From: Rubrivivax sp.
Lineage (GTDB): Bacteria > Pseudomonadota > Gammaproteobacteria > Burkholderiales > Burkholderiaceae_C
Length of the DNA: 64,000 nucleotides
NCBI GenBank assembly: GCA_030681795.1
Contig: JAUXRG010000020.1
Coordinates: 82,869-146,868, forward strand
Direction: 5' to 3'
The translations under genes were made by a program, and so were the position numbers. Numbering within the stretch: position 1 is the stretch's first letter; each line of letters opens with the position of its first letter. A model generated the notes under the pieces. That model did no database searches, had not been told where the DNA came from, and was given only the letters and a program-made list of their open reading frames with translations. Of this stretch, positions 62,033 to 64,000 are shown one piece after another.

Positions 62033-63726
62033 GCCGACTCCCTCACAACATTGCTCGCCGAGAAATCAGGCGTCGTAGTGCCGCCGTTCGAAGCAACGGC
62101 AGCCAAGTCCCCTTGCCAGACACGCCTGCATGAGGTGGGAACTCGTCCGAGGAGCACGTCAATGGCTAGGCGAGCTGCGAGTACGACAGTTGGTTGCAGA
62201 TCGATGGCACCGTGTGGCTGAAACAGGTTGCCGCATCCAGCTTCCACCACCAAGGCTTTGCCGTCGTCAGGCCAGTCGGTAAGCCGAAACAACGGCCGCT
62301 CACTCTCGTCAAAGCCCGCGATCAGCGATTGGGTTCCGTACAGCAGGACAGCGTGCCCGACGATCGCGTGCGCTTCAGTCCAAGTGCACAGGTGCGGCGG
62401 CGGCGTCACGAGTTCCCGGCGCCAAGCGTCGACCTTGGCGTCGCCGTCGAAGTCGATTCCGGCGCTGATGATCAAGTCAGCCTTAGCCACGGCTTCGAGT
62501 TCCCGAGCGCCTAGCCACTGGAAGCGTTTCGCGTGCGGCGTCACTGCCGCGATGTGTGGAAAGTCCCGCCGCAGCATTTGGGCAATAGCCTGGGCCTTGT
62601 TTTCACCGACAGATCGAATGCCGAGCGCATGCCGGGCGACGTTCGCCGGCGTGAGATCGTCAGGGTCGATGAGCAAGAACGTGCCCACGCCGGCCTGCGC
62701 CAGCAGTCTCGCCAATGACCCTCCTAGTGCGCCGCAGCCGACCAGTGCGACGGATTGGGAGCGGATAGCGGGATAGTCTTCGTCATGCCCGCGACCATGG
62801 ACCCAAGGTCCATCAACGCGAGTCACCGGGCATCGCTGAACCGCACGACCGCTGAACGATGCCAGGATGCGGCTGATCGGCACCTTTGCCATGCTGCGGA
62901 AACCCTTGATCAGCTCTCGCTCAGCGGCGCCGTGCAGCAGGACGGCGGCAATGGCCGGCCCCGTTGTGGTCCTGGCTTCGAAGAGCAGCGGACATGCTTG
63001 GCCTGGGGCAAGCACTCGGCGCAGTATCTCCTCGGGCAGCTGGCTCAGTACGTCACGCCCAAATTCCGGGTACTCCTTCGGTATCCATGGCCGCGCAAGG
63101 CGAAGCAACCACGTTGGCAAGACTTCGCGGTCTGATGGATTGGAGCCGCTATTTCGCAACCAGCCGACAAGCTCGGACTTGCTGTCGGCCAAGACTATGC
63201 GTCCGTTGACCCGATCACTGTAGTAAACAACCTCGCGAGATTCACCGCCGGGCTTGCTCAGGCTCAAAACGTCAGGCCGCTTTTTCTTGGCGACTGCACG
63301 CTGGTTCCAATAGGCGACGAACTCGCGCTCGAACTCGCGTCGGCATATCACATCGCTGTAGTTCAGAAGCTCTTCGGCCCAAAGCAAGTGCTGCAACACG
63401 CGCTGACCCGGAGCGGCAACCACTCGAGTGGATTTCAGGCACAGAAGACCTTCAGCCTCTACGTGCGGCCATCGGAAGTCACTTCCCGCTTGAGGTGCGA
63501 AGACCCTCGGTTGCGAATTGGGAAATGCGGTGTCAACGACGACAACAAAGTGGTCGACACCGACAATGCGTACCGAAGCAGCCGGAACATCAATGCGCCA
63601 GCCAGCACAGAAAATGTTTAGGGGCTGCGCAGCCAGTTCAGGCACATTGAGCCGCCGCCACCGACCCGGCAACTGCTCCTGCAAGGCCAACTCGATATCT
63701 GGAACATACGCTGCGTCGAAGGGCAC
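62023..63726 (-). CDS. cap2: Cap2-like E2-E1 fusion (ubiquitin-type conjugating enzyme)
   Basis: 567 residues. The N-terminal E2-like domain has Cys96 in VEAEGLLCLKS. A linker domain (about 150-300) follows, then a ThiF/E1 adenylation domain with GCGALGG (330-336), FLLIDPDDLTPANVARHALG and GENKAQA. Cys498 in EAGCGNLFQPHG or Cys447 in PHLCTW is the probable E1 cysteine. An N-terminal E2 fused to a C-terminal E1, followed by a JAB gene, is the Cap2-Cap3 arrangement of type II CBASS, in which Cap2 attaches the C-terminus of the CD-NTase to targets and primes it. GTG 63726 is the likely start; the open frame continues upstream without a better one. Confidence 0.82.
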   Translation of the reverse strand: MPFDAAYVPDIELALQEQLPGRWRRLNVPELAAQPLNIFCAGWRIDVPAASVRIVGVDHFVVVVDTAFPNSQPRVFAPQAGSDFRWPHVEAEGLLCLKSTRVVAAPGQRVLQHLLWAEELLNYSDVICRREFEREFVAYWNQRAVAKKKRPDVLSLSKPGGESREVVYYSDRVNGRIVLADSKSELVGWLRNSGSNPSDREVLPTWLLRLARPWIPKEYPEFGRDVLSQLPEEILRRVLAPGQACPLLFEARTTTGPAIAAVLLHGAAERELIKGFRSMAKVPISRILASFSGRAVQRCPVTRVDGPWVHGRGHDEDYPAIRSQSVALVGCGALGGSLARLLAQAGVGTFLLIDPDDLTPANVARHALGIRSVGENKAQAIAQMLRRDFPHIAAVTPHAKRFQWLGARELEAVAKADLIISAGIDFDGDAKVDAWRRELVTPPPHLCTWTEAHAIVGHAVLLYGTQSLIAGFDESERPLFRLTDWPDDGKALVVEAGCGNLFQPHGAIDLQPTVVLAARLAIDVLLGRVPTSCRRVWQGDLAAVASNGGTTTPDFSASNVVRESAWY

Positions 63727-63731
63727 AGCGA

Positions 63732-63959
63732 TCAGCCGAATCTTCCACCGCCGTCGCTGCGCCGAGCAGTTTCGACGGACGTCACCAACATGGCAGACCC
63801 TTCGGATTTCTTCGCAGTACCGTCGTCGGGCTGATCGCTGAAGAACACAGTATCGAAGACCACTACTGTCCGGTTAAACGAGCCTCGCCGCGGCGAATCG
63901 CAAGCATTGGCGCGGCCTAGCGGCCGATTTTGTTTGGTGCCGATTTGAACTTCGATCTC
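63732..63959 (-). other. Open frame ending 5 bases before cap2; possible tail of a CD-NTase
   Basis: 75 codons between stops, ending in VETARRSDGGGRFG and TGA at 63732-63734, five bases before the cap2 GTG. A flexible Gly-rich tail ending in a small residue is what Cap2 acts on at the CD-NTase C-terminus. However, the frame closes upstream with TGA at 63960-63962, and the only ATG gives 19 residues (63732-63791). It is either the end of a frameshifted CD-NTase gene, a very short peptide, or chance. Confidence 0.25.
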
Positions 63960-64000
63960 TCAAAACCGCGTACTTTCCCGGGCTTGACAGCCTCTGGGGA
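63917..64000 (-). CDS. Possible 3' end of a gene entering from the right edge
   Basis: Open from the window edge to TAG at 63917-63919, 27 codons, reading EAVKPGKVRGFERSKFKSAP and NKIGR, a basic C-terminus. Too short to identify. If real, the promoter of cap2 lies between 63916 and 63727. Confidence 0.25.
   Translation of the reverse strand, partial: SPEAVKPGKVRGFERSKFKSAPNKIGR

Overview
The window is GC-rich chromosomal DNA, most likely from a betaproteobacterium of the order Burkholderiales. The evidence is the high third-position GC, the gene content (paired dipeptide-type ABC operons, TauE/SafE and YdeI-like proteins) and a C/G-hairpin intergenic repeat of a style common in that group. 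This is inference from composition and families; no rRNA or tRNA marker is present.

Layout. 1-15.7 kb is host-type sequence. It begins with a SARP/BTAD-AAA-TPR regulator and the secreted protein next to it, both preceded by the same 11-bp-spaced direct heptamer. Then come a three-gene overlapping unit led by a membrane patatin with a collagen-like tail, a lipoprotein, an HxlR regulator whose gene is flanked by a matched 20-bp inverted pair, a berberine-bridge-type FAD oxidase, a vanadium haloperoxidase/PAP2-like secreted enzyme and a YdeI/OmpD-associated protein.

15.7-24.8 kb is patchwork accessory DNA. A membrane-anchored NACHT NTPase lies between two identical 103-bp direct repeats. After it comes a three-gene 2-keto-3-deoxy sugar acid operon (AraD-like dehydratase, XylX-like dehydratase, alpha-ketoglutaric semialdehyde dehydrogenase) with a decaying UxaA-family gene at its head. 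Remnants of IS91-family transposases bracket the operon.

24.8-43.5 kb holds two similar, divergently oriented peptide or gamma-glutamyl-compound uptake and degradation operons. The left one (amidase, DUF1028, ABC transporter, gamma-glutamyltransferase) has lost its promoter-proximal gene, leaving only the end of an M20-peptidase-like frame next to an IS630 transposase remnant. The right one (GntR regulator, ABC transporter, TauE/SafE permease, gamma-glutamyltransferase) looks intact.

43.9-64 kb is a conjugation/defence region: a nearly complete VirB/VirD4 type IV secretion operon (B1, B2, B3, B4, small secreted protein, B6, B5, B8, B9, B10, B11, D4, OmpA-type lipoprotein, LPD7 and DUF1173 proteins), an AbiEi/AbiEii toxin-antitoxin pair with a clear dyad operator, and on the opposite strand the Cap2 (E2-E1 fusion) and Cap3 (JAB peptidase) pair typical of type II CBASS. 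The expected nucleotidyltransferase and effector would lie beyond the right edge or are lost. No integrase, relaxase core or tRNA attachment site is visible inside the window, so the limits of the mobile element cannot be fixed.
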